DNA of 64,000 nucleotides from Globisporangium splendens (taxonomy: Eukaryota > Oomycota > Peronosporomycetes > Pythiales > Pythiaceae), in assembly GCA_006386115.1 (NCBI GenBank), contig VFIW01000178.1, forward strand, positions 1 to 64,000, given 5' to 3'. Numbering within the stretch: position 1 is the first letter of the stretch; the number at the start of each line of letters is the position of its first letter. Position numbers and translations under genes: made by a program. Positions 20,471 to 31,079 of this stretch are shown here, piece by piece. Under the pieces are notes generated by a model. That model saw nothing but the letters and a program-made list of their open reading frames with translations, made no database searches and was not told the origin of the DNA.

Positions 20471-21609
20471 TTTCTTGCCGCAGCGGATCTGCCACCTCGA
20501 TGAGCGTGGTTACCGCGCGGCGGTTGGTAGTCTCTCGCCTGATTTCCAGTGCGAGGAGCGGACTGCCTTGGAGCGGGACACTTCGACTGATAGTGTCCTC
20601 GCTTGCCACAATTGAAGCAGACCACTTCGGCGCTGCTAAGATCCATTGGCATCGGGCCATGGAAGCGCTGTCCGTTCGTGACTGCTCGGTGGCTGGTATG
20701 CGCACCATTGTGGCGGCCAGCGTTCCAATCAGGTCGACTGACTCTGAATGATTGCTGCTCAACGAGCGCAATGCGGATCGCATCTTCCATCGTGGCCGGC
20801 AAGCGTCGGTACAGCTCCTGACGCGCTGGTCCACTGTTGAGGCCGTTGAGAAACGCAGGCACTTTCACAGACTCAGGCAAAGGGCTGATCGTGATCGCCG
20901 CGCATAGACTTCTCATCTCCTGGATGTATCGTTCCAGCGAGAGCTTCCCTTGTCTCAAGGAGAAGAAACGACCTTGCAACAGCACTTCGTTGTTCGGAGG
21001 CTGATACATGGCGGTGATTTTCGCACGGAAAATATCCCACGTGTCGAACGCACACTCATCGGCGAGCAACGTCGAGAATGCCCATTCCGACGCTCGACCG
21101 CGCAGGTTCGAGGTGGCGAAAGACACCATCTGCTCGTTGCTGTCGATGAGCTGAGCCTTGGCGCAACGCTCCACGGCGAGTAGCCAGTGGATGAGCTTGT
21201 CGCCATCCGCACCATCGAATTTCGGAGCGTCAATCTTGACAGCTCTTGGGCGGGGAGTTTGGGACGTGGGTGTCTGAGGCGCAGCAGCCGCACTCGACAA
21301 AGACGTGGCTGCACCAGCAACCACAGATACCACTCGCTCGAGCGCTTCACGCGACTCAGCAGCTGAGCGCAGCATCTCTGCGGTCAAGCTTGCGGTGGCT
21401 TGCATTTGTGCTTGCGCACTTCGCTCTCCTTCGAGGCGCTGAGCGTTCGAGAAGTTCTCGAACTGCTCGAGTCGAAAGATTTGCTGTTCCGGCGACGCCG
21501 AGAGCACGTCTAGCGCGACTTGGTCGCCTAGCGCTTGTGCCATTCGGGTCAGCACACTCCGGTGTTCAGCCGAGAGGTGCGGGAACTGCGCAGGGTCAAT
21601 TGACGCCAT
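20449..21609 (-). CDS. gag: Gag of family-A element A2 (386 aa)
   Basis: Capsid/nucleocapsid polyprotein with an intact frame. N-terminal helical region; capsid core about residues 130-290 (FDGADGDKLIHWLLAVERC, then SLERYIQEMRSLCAAI); CCHC knuckle CFNCGKRGHYQSKC near 335; Arg/Gly-rich basic tail ending GNGTSQ. The ATG at 21609 is the first ATG after the leader, about 73 bp from the 5' LTR. It is expressed as Gag alone, or as Gag-Pol when ribosomes slip at GGGAAAC just before the stop. Confidence 0.93.
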   Translation of the reverse strand: MASIDPAQFPHLSAEHRSVLTRMAQALGDQVALDVLSASPEQQIFRLEQFENFSNAQRLEGERSAQAQMQATASLTAEMLRSAAESREALERVVSVVAGAATSLSSAAAAPQTPTSQTPRPRAVKIDAPKFDGADGDKLIHWLLAVERCAKAQLIDSNEQMVSFATSNLRGRASEWAFSTLLADECAFDTWDIFRAKITAMYQPPNNEVLLQGRFFSLRQGKLSLERYIQEMRSLCAAITISPLPESVKVPAFLNGLNSGPARQELYRRLPATMEDAIRIALVEQQSFRVSRPDWNAGRHNGAHTSHRAVTNGQRFHGPMPMDLSSAEVVCFNCGKRGHYQSKCPAPRQSAPRTGNQARDYQPPRGNHAHRGGRSAAARKGNGTSQ

Positions 21610-21681
21610 GATGAATCCTTGAGGAAGCGATTCAGGCAGTCACCTCTGCCGGGTCGTAGATTGACTACGAGTGCTACCAGT

Positions 21682-22229
21682 TGTAACCGGACACTTCCGA
21701 GTTACGCAGCACGGTACGTGTGTGAGGAAGCGTGTGCACGACTTCTCTCAAGGACTCTGTTCCAAGAGCTGTTGCCTGCTTCCTGCAGTGCAACGATCGG
21801 TTACCTATAGATCTCTATAGAGTAACCGTCAATAACTAAAGACTTAGTCAGAGGTAAAAATGGAACTGTTTATTTGTTGGGGGTTGCCCTTTGCAGGATA
21901 CCCTGAGTTATCTTTAGTTCACTATCTAGCATAGTGAACCTCCGCTTATTTCAATGTGGACATAAGTGAATGGCTCTGAATTGCCGTGTTATTCAATTGG
22001 TCTAAAAGCATATAGTTTTAGCCTATGAGAGTCGTGTCTGTGACCGGCCTCTAATCAGAGTAGCTTGGCTACCTTTGTGGTTCGAGTAAGTGCGGCGAAC
22101 CTAATGGATCGGCTGCTTTGGTGTTTCTCGTAGCTAAGTACGGAAACTTTAGTTGCATGCGGACTTAGTCCAATGCCAACAGATTGAGCTAAGTTGCTGC
22201 GGTGCAACTTAGCGTGTGACCCCGTTACA
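21682..22229 (-). repeat. 5' LTR of A2
   Basis: 548 bp, TG...CA. Primer-binding site TGGTAGCACTCG lies directly inside at about 21668-21679. TSD CATTT follows at 22230-22234. Confidence 0.93.
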
Positions 22230-23531
22230 CATTTTCCACTCCACCACAGGGATTTTGAACTTGCGACCACAAACTTCAACAACAACTTCTCCTTTTCGTG
22301 TGGATTGAGTAGTCGTGCTAGTTCCATCGAATCTGTTGACCTTGATTCGCAGTTTCTCGGTGAGCGTATTAATTGTCCCTGGCTTGATGATGTTGTCGGT
22401 GGCACCGCTGTCAAACATCACTACGATATCTTTGCCGTTACATTTCGCTGACATTCGAACCAGTTCGTTTTCACCGTGCTCCTTTACTTCTTGCTGAATG
22501 ATTTCTTCTTCACTTGTTTCTGGTGTTGGATCTTCTTGACTTCTCGGTTGGACATAGAAATTGTTGGCTTCATATTCATGCTCTTCTTTATTCTCGTCGT
22601 ATTCAAAGTAGTTCACATTTGTTCTTCTTGGTGGTCGATGGCTTGAACGTTGTTGATTTTCTCGGCGGGCATCGTTGTTCTGTTTCTTGAAGCGTTCATT
22701 GATTAAGTGACCGGACTTCTTGCAGTAGGAACAATGTTTATGTGGACGATTTGGCACTTGATGACTTCGACGAACTTGGGCATTGTCGATCTCCATTGGT
22801 TCGGGACCATCGTAACTTGGGAGCGTTCGGGTTGGACGTTCGAATCTTGGAAATGGCTGAGAGTGCGGACGGAATCTTGATTGCGGGGACGGTCTTGGAC
22901 TGAAGCGCTGTCGATTGTCACTTTGCTGCCGGAACGATCCACCAAAATAAGTACGATCATATTCCAAAACAACAGAAAAACACTCGGAAATATCGTCGCA
23001 GTGGCGGTACTCGACTTCCCGACCCAGCTGCGGTAGAAGACCACGAGCAAAGTACGTGATTTTATCCAGTTCGCTGATGTCGCGGATCTGCATCAACAGC
23101 ATCCGATACTTGCCGATGCAGTCTTCTAGGGATTGACATCGACTTTGGCGTAGGTTGTACAACTTGTCTCGCAACCGTCGCTGATTGTCCCGCGGCACAA
23201 ACTCTTTCGTGAGATTATGCATGAGTTCTTGGATGTCGTGGACCTTGTCGCGGTTCAACATGTACCATGCTGCGACATTTCCTCGAAAGTTGGCGGTCAT
23301 CATCGCGACAATGCGCGGTCCATTCGCTTCTTCTTCCCAGTTGATATTTTTGGCGGCCAGGAACCTCATCACATGGTCGAAGTAGAGGTCGACTGATTCA
23401 CCAATTGCTCCTGAGAAATGAGGCAATGAGATACCTTCCACTCTTGTCTCCTTGCGCGCCAACTCTTCCATTAGGCGCTGCTGCCTCTCGGAGATTTCTG
23501 CAAATTGTCTGAGCAGTTCTCGAGACGCCAT
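22230..23531 (-). pseudogene. gag: C1 Gag and protease part, separated from pol by A2
   Basis: About 434 codons from ATG 23531. Gag capsid-like region (FSGAIGESVDLYFDHVMRFL; WYMLNRDKVHDIQELM), then a CCHC-type knuckle, CSYCKKSGHLINERF. Here the last Cys is replaced by Arg (C2 keeps Cys). The retroviral-type protease has DSGATDN. The frame then meets the A2 LTR at the TSD. The pol half lies at 10445-13441. Families C and B encode gag and pol in one continuous frame with no frameshift. An A-rich tract on the minus strand (23540-23640) lies just upstream of the ATG. Confidence 0.9.
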
Positions 23532-23753
23532 GATGATATACTAATTGTTGATATTGGTTTCTCTTTTGTATTTCTTTCCTATTCTTTTCTTCTTCTTTTA
23601 TTGCGATTATTTTATTTTTTTTCAATTTTTCACACTACTTTGAGATAAATTTTACTTCTGAAGACTTGGAAATGAAGCTTAAATTAGACTTGACACCGGT
23701 CACTCGCAACTTGATGGCCTCTCTTGACGCAACTTGAAATTGTGGGATCGCTT

Positions 23754-24077
23754 TTACTCGGTTCTGCTCTTCTTGGAACTGCGCTCCTCTTGATCGCTCT
23801 TGACTTCTTTGATTTTACGGTCCGCGAATGTCGTGATTAGAGTTTCGACTTGGTTGAGACGACTGAGCAGACGATCTGTGAGTTCTTGAAGCGCGTTTCT
23901 TTCGACGTGGCTGTGGCAGTTGGGGATCTCGTTGCGCATATGCTTGATGAGACTGAACTGACGCTCCAATGCTTGGGAGAACTTAGTGCGCAGACGATCA
24001 AGATTTTCAGCGTTGGTGGAGAGCGGCGCAAAAGATGATCCGACGATTTCCGGTTCTCGAGTCTTTCGCTTTCCTAT
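23754..24077 (-). pseudogene. ORF0 of element C1, start codon lost (ATG to ATA)
   Basis: Same 107-codon small ORF as at 62647-62970 in C2, but the start is ATA at 24075-24077. The rest of the frame is open and nearly identical (KRKTREPE at the N-terminus; a helical centre with ERQFSLIKHMRNEIPNC; a charged C-terminus). It lies between the 5' LTR and gag on the sense strand. See C2 for description. Confidence 0.7.
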
Positions 24078-24363
24078 CTACTCGGACGCACACGTCCAAC
24101 ACCAGCAAGCACACAAACCACACAATAAGCCAACTAAGGAACAGTGATTCTCGTTAATCTCTAGGGCAGCGCAAGCACAATGGCATTAAAGGTAACCTCT
24201 CGAGCGAGCATTCATTGTGTTGTCAGCAGACGGTGGCTATTGGCGAGCGTCGGCCGGAACAGGCAGTCACCGAGACGGGAAGGATAGCACCGAGGCGGAG
24301 CGAAGTGAGGCGAAGGGAGGCGAGGCGAGGCGAGTCTTGACTTGACCAACAAGTGCTACCACT

Positions 24364-24599
24364 TGTGAGGAGGCTGGAGTGTTTGATGGTAAATTGAGAA
24401 GTGAGATTGAGAAAACTGTTTAAGAAAAAACTCAACTACTTCGTTGCTAGTCCTTGCTCCCCTTGGGGTCTTCCTACTCGTGTTCTTTCACTTGCGTGCT
24501 ACTTGATTTTTTACTGGATTTTCTCATATCTGATTTTTCTTCATTTTGTGTGGACAGGAGGCTTCTGAGATAACAGATGGATTCTCATCCTATCTTTAA
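24364..24599 (-). repeat. 5' LTR of C1, truncated
   Basis: Matches the inner 236 bp of the 360-bp C2 5' LTR. The LTR end ...CTCACA is followed (minus strand) by AG and the primer-binding site TGGTAGCACTTG at about 24350-24361. It is cut at 24599/24600 by the family-A LTR of the chimeric element D. Confidence 0.85.
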
Positions 24600-25147
24600 G
24601 TAACGGGGTCACACGTTAAGTTGCACCGCAGAAACTTAGCTCAATCTATTGGCATTGGACTAAGTCCGCATGCAACTAAAGTTTCCGTACTTAGCTACGA
24701 GAAACACCAAAGCAGCCGAGCCATTAGGTTCGCCGCACTTACTCGAACCACAAAGGTAGCCAAGCTGCTCTGATTAGAGGTCGGTCACAGACACGACTCT
24801 CATAGGCTAAAACTATATGCTTTTAGACCAATTGAATAACACGGCAATCCAGAGCCATTCACTTATGCTCACATTGAAATGAGCGGAAGTGCACTATGCT
24901 AGATAGTGAACTAAAGATAACTCAGGGTGTCCTGCAGAGGGCAACCCCCAACGAATAAACAGTTCCATTTTTACCGCTAACTAAAGTCTTTGGTTATCGA
25001 CGGTTACTCTATAGAGACCTATAGGTAACCGATTGTTGCACTGCAGGAAGCAGGCAACCGCTCTCGGAAGAGAGTCCTTGAGAGAAGCGTTGCATACGCT
25101 TCCTCACACACGTACCGTGCTGCGTAACTCGGAAGTGTCCGGTTACA
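24600..25147 (+). repeat. Diverged family-A LTR (5' LTR of chimeric D)
   Basis: 548 bp in plus orientation. The first T is replaced (AGTAAC for TGTAAC). It is more diverged from the other A LTRs than they are from each other, e.g. GATTGTTGCACTGC. The PBS TGGTAGCACTCG follows at 25150-25161. Confidence 0.88.
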
Positions 25148-25219
25148 ACTGGTAGCACTCGTAGTCAATCTACGACCCGGCAGAGGTGACTGCCTGAATC
25201 GCTTCCTCAAGGATTCACC

Positions 25220-26920
25220 ATGGCGTCAATTGACCCTGCGCAGTTCCCGCACCTCTCGGCTGAACACCGGAGTGTGCTGACCCGAATGGCACAAGCTCTA
25301 GGCGACCAAGTCGCGCTAGACGTGCTCTCGGCGTCGCCGGAACAGCAAATCTTTCGACTCGAGCAGTTCGAGAACTTCTCGAACGCTCAGCGCCTCGAAG
25401 GAGAGCGAAGTGCGCAAGCACAAATGCAAGCCACCGCAAGCTTGACCGCGGAGATGCTGCGCTCAGCCGCTGAGTCGCGTGAAGCGCTCTAGCGTGTGGT
25501 ATCTGTGGTTGCTGGCGCAGCCACGTCTTTGTCGAGTGCGGCTGCTGCGCCTCAGACACAAACGCCCCAAACTCCCCGCCCAAGAGCTGTCAAGTTTGAC
25601 GCTCCGAAATTCGATGGTGCGGATGGCGACAAGCTCATCCACTGGCTACTCGCCGTGGAGTGTTGCGCCAAGGCTCAGCTCATCGACAGCAACGAGCAGA
25701 TGGTGTCTTTCGCCATCTCGAACCTGCGCGGTCGAGCGTCGGAATGGGCATTCTCGACGTTGCTCGCCGATGAGTGCGCGTTCGACACGTGGGATGCAGT
25801 TTCCACGAGGGAGAAGAGTGTCAGTCAAACGTCAAGTTTGATCGTTCTCAAAGTTCATGTAGACGGTATTGCAACGCCTCTACGTGCTTTGGTTGACACT
25901 GGTGCGTCGAACAACTTTGTTCGAAATGAAGTGATCGTCAGGCATGGTGTCTTCGTGCCTGATGCGAATGAAGAGAAGACGATGATTGTCCGGTTGGCAA
26001 ACGGGTCAACTGTGAAGATGCTGAAGCGCGTGGTGCGCTTGGCAATCAAGTGTGAAGATTTCCGAGGTGAAGACGAGTTCATTTTACTCGACCTCGATGA
26101 CAAGTTTGATCTGATTCTGGGAATGCCGTGGTTGAAGCGTTATCAACCTAGCATTGACTGGATGAAGATGAAGATCTCCGTTGACAAGTCACGTGATGTT
26201 GACTTGTGCTGCACAACAACGGATGAAGTGGTATGGGTGTATACATCTGTGGAAGAGATCCCAGATGACCCTTGTGATATTGCGGTGTGCGATGGCCCCC
26301 CATGTTCACAAGCGGTACCCATTTTGAAGAAGACGAACGGAGGTGGAGCAGTCAGGCGCCAGAAAAAGACTGTCTCCTTTGCCATCGACGACGAGAAGGT
26401 TCGCGATGGCGTTGACAAGAGTGAATGGAAGAGGAACAGACACCCTTCCCAAGACAAGAAGACCAGCAAGAGAAGTTTTTCGCCAAGAGTTTTGAGTTCC
26501 CCTGATCAAGGTACAAGTGGCGATGACGAAGGGAGTGTCCAAGCACAAGACATTCCAAGCGAGTTTGTGAATATCGCGGTCTACAATGAAGAATGTGACG
26601 TGGATGTAATCCGTCACGTGAAGATTGAAAATCCTCCAAGTTCAGTCGAAGAGTTGATTTCCTTGCCATCGATGAGCAAGAAGACACTGGAGCGCAGCCT
26701 AGCGAGAGGCGATATTGCGCAGGTGTGTGCGATCGTCGAAACGGCCGACGAAGGCTTCGTCAACACAGCATCGAGTGCGGATGTGTTGGACGAAAAGACA
26801 CGGAAGGAAAGGTTCGAGGAGCAGTCGTGGGACGCTTTCAAGAAGAATCCCGTGTATGCGCTTGCCAGGGAATATGAAGACATTTTCCCTGACAAGGTGC
26901 CAGACGAACTGCCATTGTGC
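25220..26920 (+). pseudogene. gag: Broken gag-protease region of chimeric D
   Basis: It opens with 90 codons of family-A gag, and a TAG at 25490-25492 then ends the frame. The gag continues to about 25794 and stops abruptly in the middle of the capsid; the zinc knuckle is missing. The family-D protease follows (ALVDTGASNNFVRNEVIVR), then DLILGMPWLKRYQPSIDW, a Lys/Ser-rich spacer and the pre-RT segment ending FPDKVPDELP. At about 26920 the frame jumps to post-RT sequence in a different frame. Relative to A2, roughly 250 residues including the RT active site are missing. Confidence 0.85.
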
Positions 26921-29730
26921 CTCAGATGGTCAAACAGCTACGCCAATGGTTGGGTCTGGCCAACTACTTGCACAAGTACACGCGCAATTATGCAGCGTTG
27001 GTGCAACCGCTCACACGGCTCTTGAAGAAAGACGTTGAGTGGAAGTGGTCGAGAGACCACCAAACGGCGTTCGAAGAAGTCAAGAGGAGTCTTCGAGAAG
27101 CTCCAGCGTTGGCTCTGCCAAACCACGACAAGTCGTTCCACGTCGTCTGTGGTGCGAGCGACTATGCCATCGGTTGCGCATTGATGCAACACGATGATGA
27201 GGGTCATGAGCGAGTTGTGTCGTATCAGCCACGACAACTCCGACCCGCAGAACGGAACTACCCAGTTCATGACAAGGAACTTCTGGCGATGAAGTATTCT
27301 TTGGTCAAGTTCCGTGTGTATCTGCTTGGCGAGGAGCGCTTTGCGATCTACACAGATCATGCGTCGCTGCGTACAGCGGTAAAGACTCCTCATTTGTCGC
27401 AAAGAATGGCGAGATGGTTCTCTTTCTTTGCAGAGTACAACTTTGTTGTACACTACAAGCCAGGCAAGACGAACATCTTAGCCGATGCGCTTTCAAGACG
27501 TCCGGATTACGATCCGAAGACCAAGAGTGAAGACACGGACGGAGCGTGTCGACTCTGCGAAGATGTTCAAGCGATCGCAGTGCAAGCAACGACGACAGTG
27601 CGAGAAGAGATCGTCGAAGGGTACAAGTCTGACGAAACATGTCAGGACTTGTTGAAGTACTTCAAGGACCCTTCGGACAAAGCACTGCAAGGTCTTCCGT
27701 CGCGCACAAGATCGCGAGTTCACCGCTTTCGAGTACACAATGGGTTGTTGTACTACGCGGTCGAACAAGGGGATACAGCAAGGGTTGTTGTTCCCAACGA
27801 CGAAGGTCTGCGTCATCGACTCTTGTATGAGTACCATGACAATCCTTCGGGTGGCCATCTCGGACGTGAGAAAACGTTTCTCAGTCTTTCCCGGGATTAC
27901 TACTGGCCACACATGTACAAGTGGGTGCGCAAGTATGTGAGGACTTGCGAGATCTGCCAACGAGTGAAACCTTCTGGTTCCACTCAGGCCCCACTTCGTT
28001 CATTGGCTGTCCCATCAGACAGTTGGAAGTCTGTGAGTATGGATTTCATATTCGGACTTCCACGTGACAAACACGGACGCAATGGCATCCTTGTGTTTGT
28101 GGACCGATTCAGCAAGATGGTCCATCTTGCGCCGGTTTCGGACAAGATCTCAGCCGAAATGGCGGCCAAGGTCTTTGTAGACGTCGTATTCCGTCTGCAT
28201 GGCCTGCCCGTTGAGATCGTGTCTGACCGTGACACTCGGTTTACGTCCAAGTTTTGGCGTGCACTGTTTGGACTTCTGGACACCAAGTTGTCCATGTCAA
28301 CAGCGGCACATCCTGAAACGGATGGTCAAACAGAGCGAGTGAATCGTGTCCTCGAAGACGTGTTGCGCAGCTACGCAACGTCTTTCAAAGAGTGGAGTGA
28401 GTTTCTCCCTCTTGCCGAGTTTGCGCTGAACAACTCCACGCATGTCTCGACAGGTCACTCTCCATTTTATGTGAACTATGGCGTTCATCCCCGAGTGCCT
28501 GCTTCCATAATGGGTGAGGTCTCTACCTTAAGTGGGGGAGGGACTCCGGCTCACGGAAACAAGCTGAAGTCGTCTTACGACCTGAATGCTGCTTCCGAGT
28601 TGAAAGCCAATTTTGACTCGATGAAACCCCTCGACGGCCTAACAAGTCGTGAAGAGCAGCAAGTCGATGACTTTGTTGTGAGGAGACAAGCCGTTGTGAG
28701 GTTTGTTCGAGACGCAATCGCGAAGGCTCAGGATCTGCAAAAGGAGCAAGCAGACAAGAGTGGAAGGAAGAACAAGCAAGTGTATAAGATCAATGATCTT
28801 GTATTGCTTAGTGCGGCAAATCTGCCTGAACATGCAGTGTCCAACTTGGGAAGCTCGAAGCTTCTACCAAGGTTCATTGGACCGTTCAAGGTAGTGAAAT
28901 GCAATGGTGATGCCTACACGCTAGACATACCTACACGCATGCGTCTACACCCTACATTTTATGTGGGTAGACTAAAGCCTTACCTTCCAAGCGGATCAGC
29001 GGATCCTATGAGATCTTCCGCAAACGATCAAGCTGATCTTGAAGCTTCTCCACTTGATTGCGAAGAGCAAACAGCTCGTCGCTCTGGAGATTCTTCTCGG
29101 CGTACAAGAGTTGCAGGACGTCGAAGGACTGGTCCTTCACCGACTCCAGCGCTTGAAGGCGAGAATGGTACTCACCACGAAGTACCTCAAAAGCCGAACC
29201 TGCCTCTTCCACAGAGCGCAAAAGGCGATCGTGAGCCAACTCACGAGACTTCTCGTTCTTCTGGAGTCGAACAAGTTCGTCCTGAACTTGTTGGAACCGT
29301 TCCTCGAAACGGGACTCCAAAGCCGAACACTGGGCACAACCTTCTGTTAGATCGTCGATCTTCGACTCGTGATCGGCGACAAGGTTCTCGAGACTCTCGC
29401 AGCGTTCCTCAAGTGTCGAACAACGCTGCTGCAAAGCCTCGATTTGCCCACGGTGAGCACTCTTCCACTTCCAGAGTCGCTCAATCGTTTTCTCGTTCAG
29501 CCCCACCCCCATTGTTAGACTCTCAGGGAGAGCATCGCTGGGTGGTTGAGTCGATTGTTGATCATGAAGATCGACCGACTCATCGTCGAGGAAAGAAGCA
29601 GTTGAACCATCAACGCTTCTACAGAGTTCGGTGGCGTGGATATCCACCGAGCTCGGACACGTGGGAACCACGGCAGACGATGGAGTCTGATGTTCCCGAC
29701 GTGGTCCGCAGCTACGAGAACCACTTGTAG
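26917..29730 (+). pseudogene. pol: RNase H-integrase-chromodomain part of family-D Pol
   Basis: An open frame of 937 codons without its own ATG. It starts at the RT thumb (RQWLGLANYLHKYTRNYAA). RNase H follows with VVCGASDY where a catalytic Asp is expected (A2 has VVCDASDF), so RNase H is probably inactive. Next come DHASLRTAV, LADALSRRPDY, an integrase zinc finger (ending CEICQRVKPSG), the DDE core (SMDFIFGLP, SDRDTRF, HPETDGQTERV) and a GPF/GPY-type C-terminus (LLPRFIGPFKVV). The C-terminal chromodomain (FYRVRWRGYPPSSDTWEP) is near residues 880-930. The last 725 bp overlap an antisense coiled-coil ORF. Confidence 0.88.
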
Positions 29731-30073
29731 CGTCGCCAGGGGCGACACTACGACGACCAGAGCTGGGATTCGCTCTGTCGTCAGCAGGAGTTCTTCTTTC
29801 GGCACGAGCATTGCCGCGACGAAGAAGACGCTCCATTTGGTTCTCGTTCTCAAGACGAACAAACGTTCACCATGAGTCTCTCTGGGCTGCGATGGGTTGG
29901 TTCGGATCACGATTGTTGATCCGACGCCAACGGAAGAAACGTTCCATGTAGAACTCCTTGTCTCCATCTCGGTTGAGAATGGAGGTAACGTCGAAGAGTT
30001 CTGGAACCGTTCTCTGCCGCTTGGGCAACGGACGTTCTTCATCTTGGTTCACTTGGTCGATTGGTCGCTTCAT
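29006..30073 (-). pseudogene. Antisense coiled-coil ORF of family-D element, one internal UGA
   Basis: Runs opposite to pol from near the 3' LTR and overlaps the chromodomain and linker by 725 bp. From ATG 30073 the protein begins MKRPIDQVNQDEERPLPKRQ, which resembles a nuclear localisation signal, and continues as DVTSILNRDGDKEFYMERFF. It reaches a TGA at 29867-29869, then stays open in the same frame to 29006. Downstream it shows a long predicted coiled coil (about 160 residues: IEALQQRCSTLEERCESLEN, SRFEERFQQVQDELVRLQK, LFALRNQVEKLQDQLDRLRK). An ATG at 29836 could also start the downstream part. It occupies the same position and has the same C-terminal coiled-coil type as the family-A antisense ORF, without obvious sequence identity. 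Function unknown. Confidence 0.55.
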
Positions 30074-30149
30074 GGCCGATTGGAAAGTGATCTGCTCCGA
30101 AAAGCCTGCAAAAGTACGCAAGGTATTTGTGACTTTAAGGAGGGGATGA

Positions 30150-30788
30150 TGTAATGGGCTATACCTAGCCATTACATGAAGGTGGATCTGTTCACAGATT
30201 TAGTGTGCCGCACACCACCTTCAGTGTGCATTGTGGAGAGACAAACAACAAAGGGATTACGGTACGACAATCCCCACATGCACATGTGACGTCATCCCAT
30301 GACGTCACGAGCGCTCTCTGTGCTGATCAGTGCACAATGTTGTTCACATGTACTAATCAGTACAGAGTGATGGCATCCATATACTAATCAAGTACTGAGT
30401 GATGGTTCCTACTTGGGAAACTGCACTGGTGATGAGACCGACGTGTGTCTGCCACCTAAAGTGAGTGGCTGTAGCCAATCACTTTGCAGGGAATTTTCCA
30501 CGGGACTTCAAGTTCAAGTTTCCAGGAGATCCCGTAGGTTCAACCTCAGTGTACCCAAGGTTTTATATATCAGATTCATAGGTTTTAGGTTTTATTTGTA
30601 AAACGTGCAGGATCCCTTGAAGTTCAATTGTGAGTAGCGACAGTAACCATAACCTTTTCAATTCAGTTGCAATTTTACCCTCAAGTACACAAGTCTTCCT
30701 TCCTCCCTCCAAGTTGGGAGAATCGCTTCCTCATTCGCACAAGCGTGTATGCCGTGTTTGAGGGACTGTTGAGAACAGCACCCTCTCA
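30150..30788 (+). repeat. TGTAATGG-type LTR (3' LTR of D)
   Basis: A polypurine tract AAGGAGGGGATGA (30137-30149) is followed by TGTAATGGGCTATACC. The first 27 bp form an inverted repeat, TGTAATGG...CCATTACA. Two TGACGTCA palindromes lie at 30287-30294 and 30300-30307. The end (...CCCTCTCA) is inferred by alignment with the E LTR and the right-edge LTR. Confidence 0.8.
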
Positions 30789-30864
30789 GAGTCGCAGCAG
30801 ACACAATTAGCGTTCGCTGGAGCCAAAGCCGATACCGACTTCGCGGCGCCCTGTGCCGTGACGG

Positions 30865-31079
30865 ATGACGTCGCCAACAGCGCTGACGTTGACAAAAGCA
30901 ATATCCAGTGTGTCGTCGAAATTGTCCTATGCCGAGAACGGGTACTCGCTGTTCCACCACCCCGCGGCGGTTGATGGTCTCATGCTGCACGCAAAGTACT
31001 GTCACAGGGTGGACAGCTTGGCGTTCGCGGACCTCCAGAGCTAGGTATACACGTTCAAGACCGCACGCGGCACGCACGA
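30865..31079 (+). pseudogene. Unrecognised host coding sequence, part 1 (interrupted by element B)
   Basis: A plausible coding frame from ATG 30865 (MTSPTALTLTKAISSVSSKL, SYAENGYSLFHHPAAVDG, LHAKYCHRVDSLAFADLQS), one TAG, then VYTFKTARGT up to the LTR. The frame resumes after element B at 37616 when the TSD is collapsed. I do not recognise the family. The in-frame stop and the insertion show it is not functional here. Confidence 0.5.

Larger units (their letters stand above)
13442..22229 (-). mobile_element. Family-A Ty3/Gypsy chromovirus copy A2, near intact, nested in C1
   Basis: 8788 bp with two 548-bp LTRs that differ at about four positions. It is flanked by the 5-bp TSD CATTT (13437-13441 and 22230-22234). 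The uninterrupted site is visible in sister element C2 near 61130, which proves the insertion. It contains gag, a frameshift signal, an unbroken 1761+ codon pol and the antisense ORF. It is the youngest-looking and most complete element in the window and possibly autonomous. Confidence 0.95.
24600..30788 (+). mobile_element. Chimeric, RT-deleted gypsy element D
   Basis: The 5' LTR, primer-binding site and first part of gag are family A, and the rest is family D. The 3' LTR is TGTAATGG-type and unrelated to the 5' LTR. The switch is at about 25794, where ...TTCGACACGTGGGAT is shared with A gag. A second junction near 26920 deletes the RT core. The element cannot transpose by itself. Its right end is set by alignment with other LTR ends and is approximate. 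Confidence 0.85.

Noticed and set aside
25496..27025. 509-codon frame as an intact gag-protease gene
   Set aside because: It begins after a stop inside gag, lacks the zinc knuckle and ends in an out-of-frame junction where RT is deleted.
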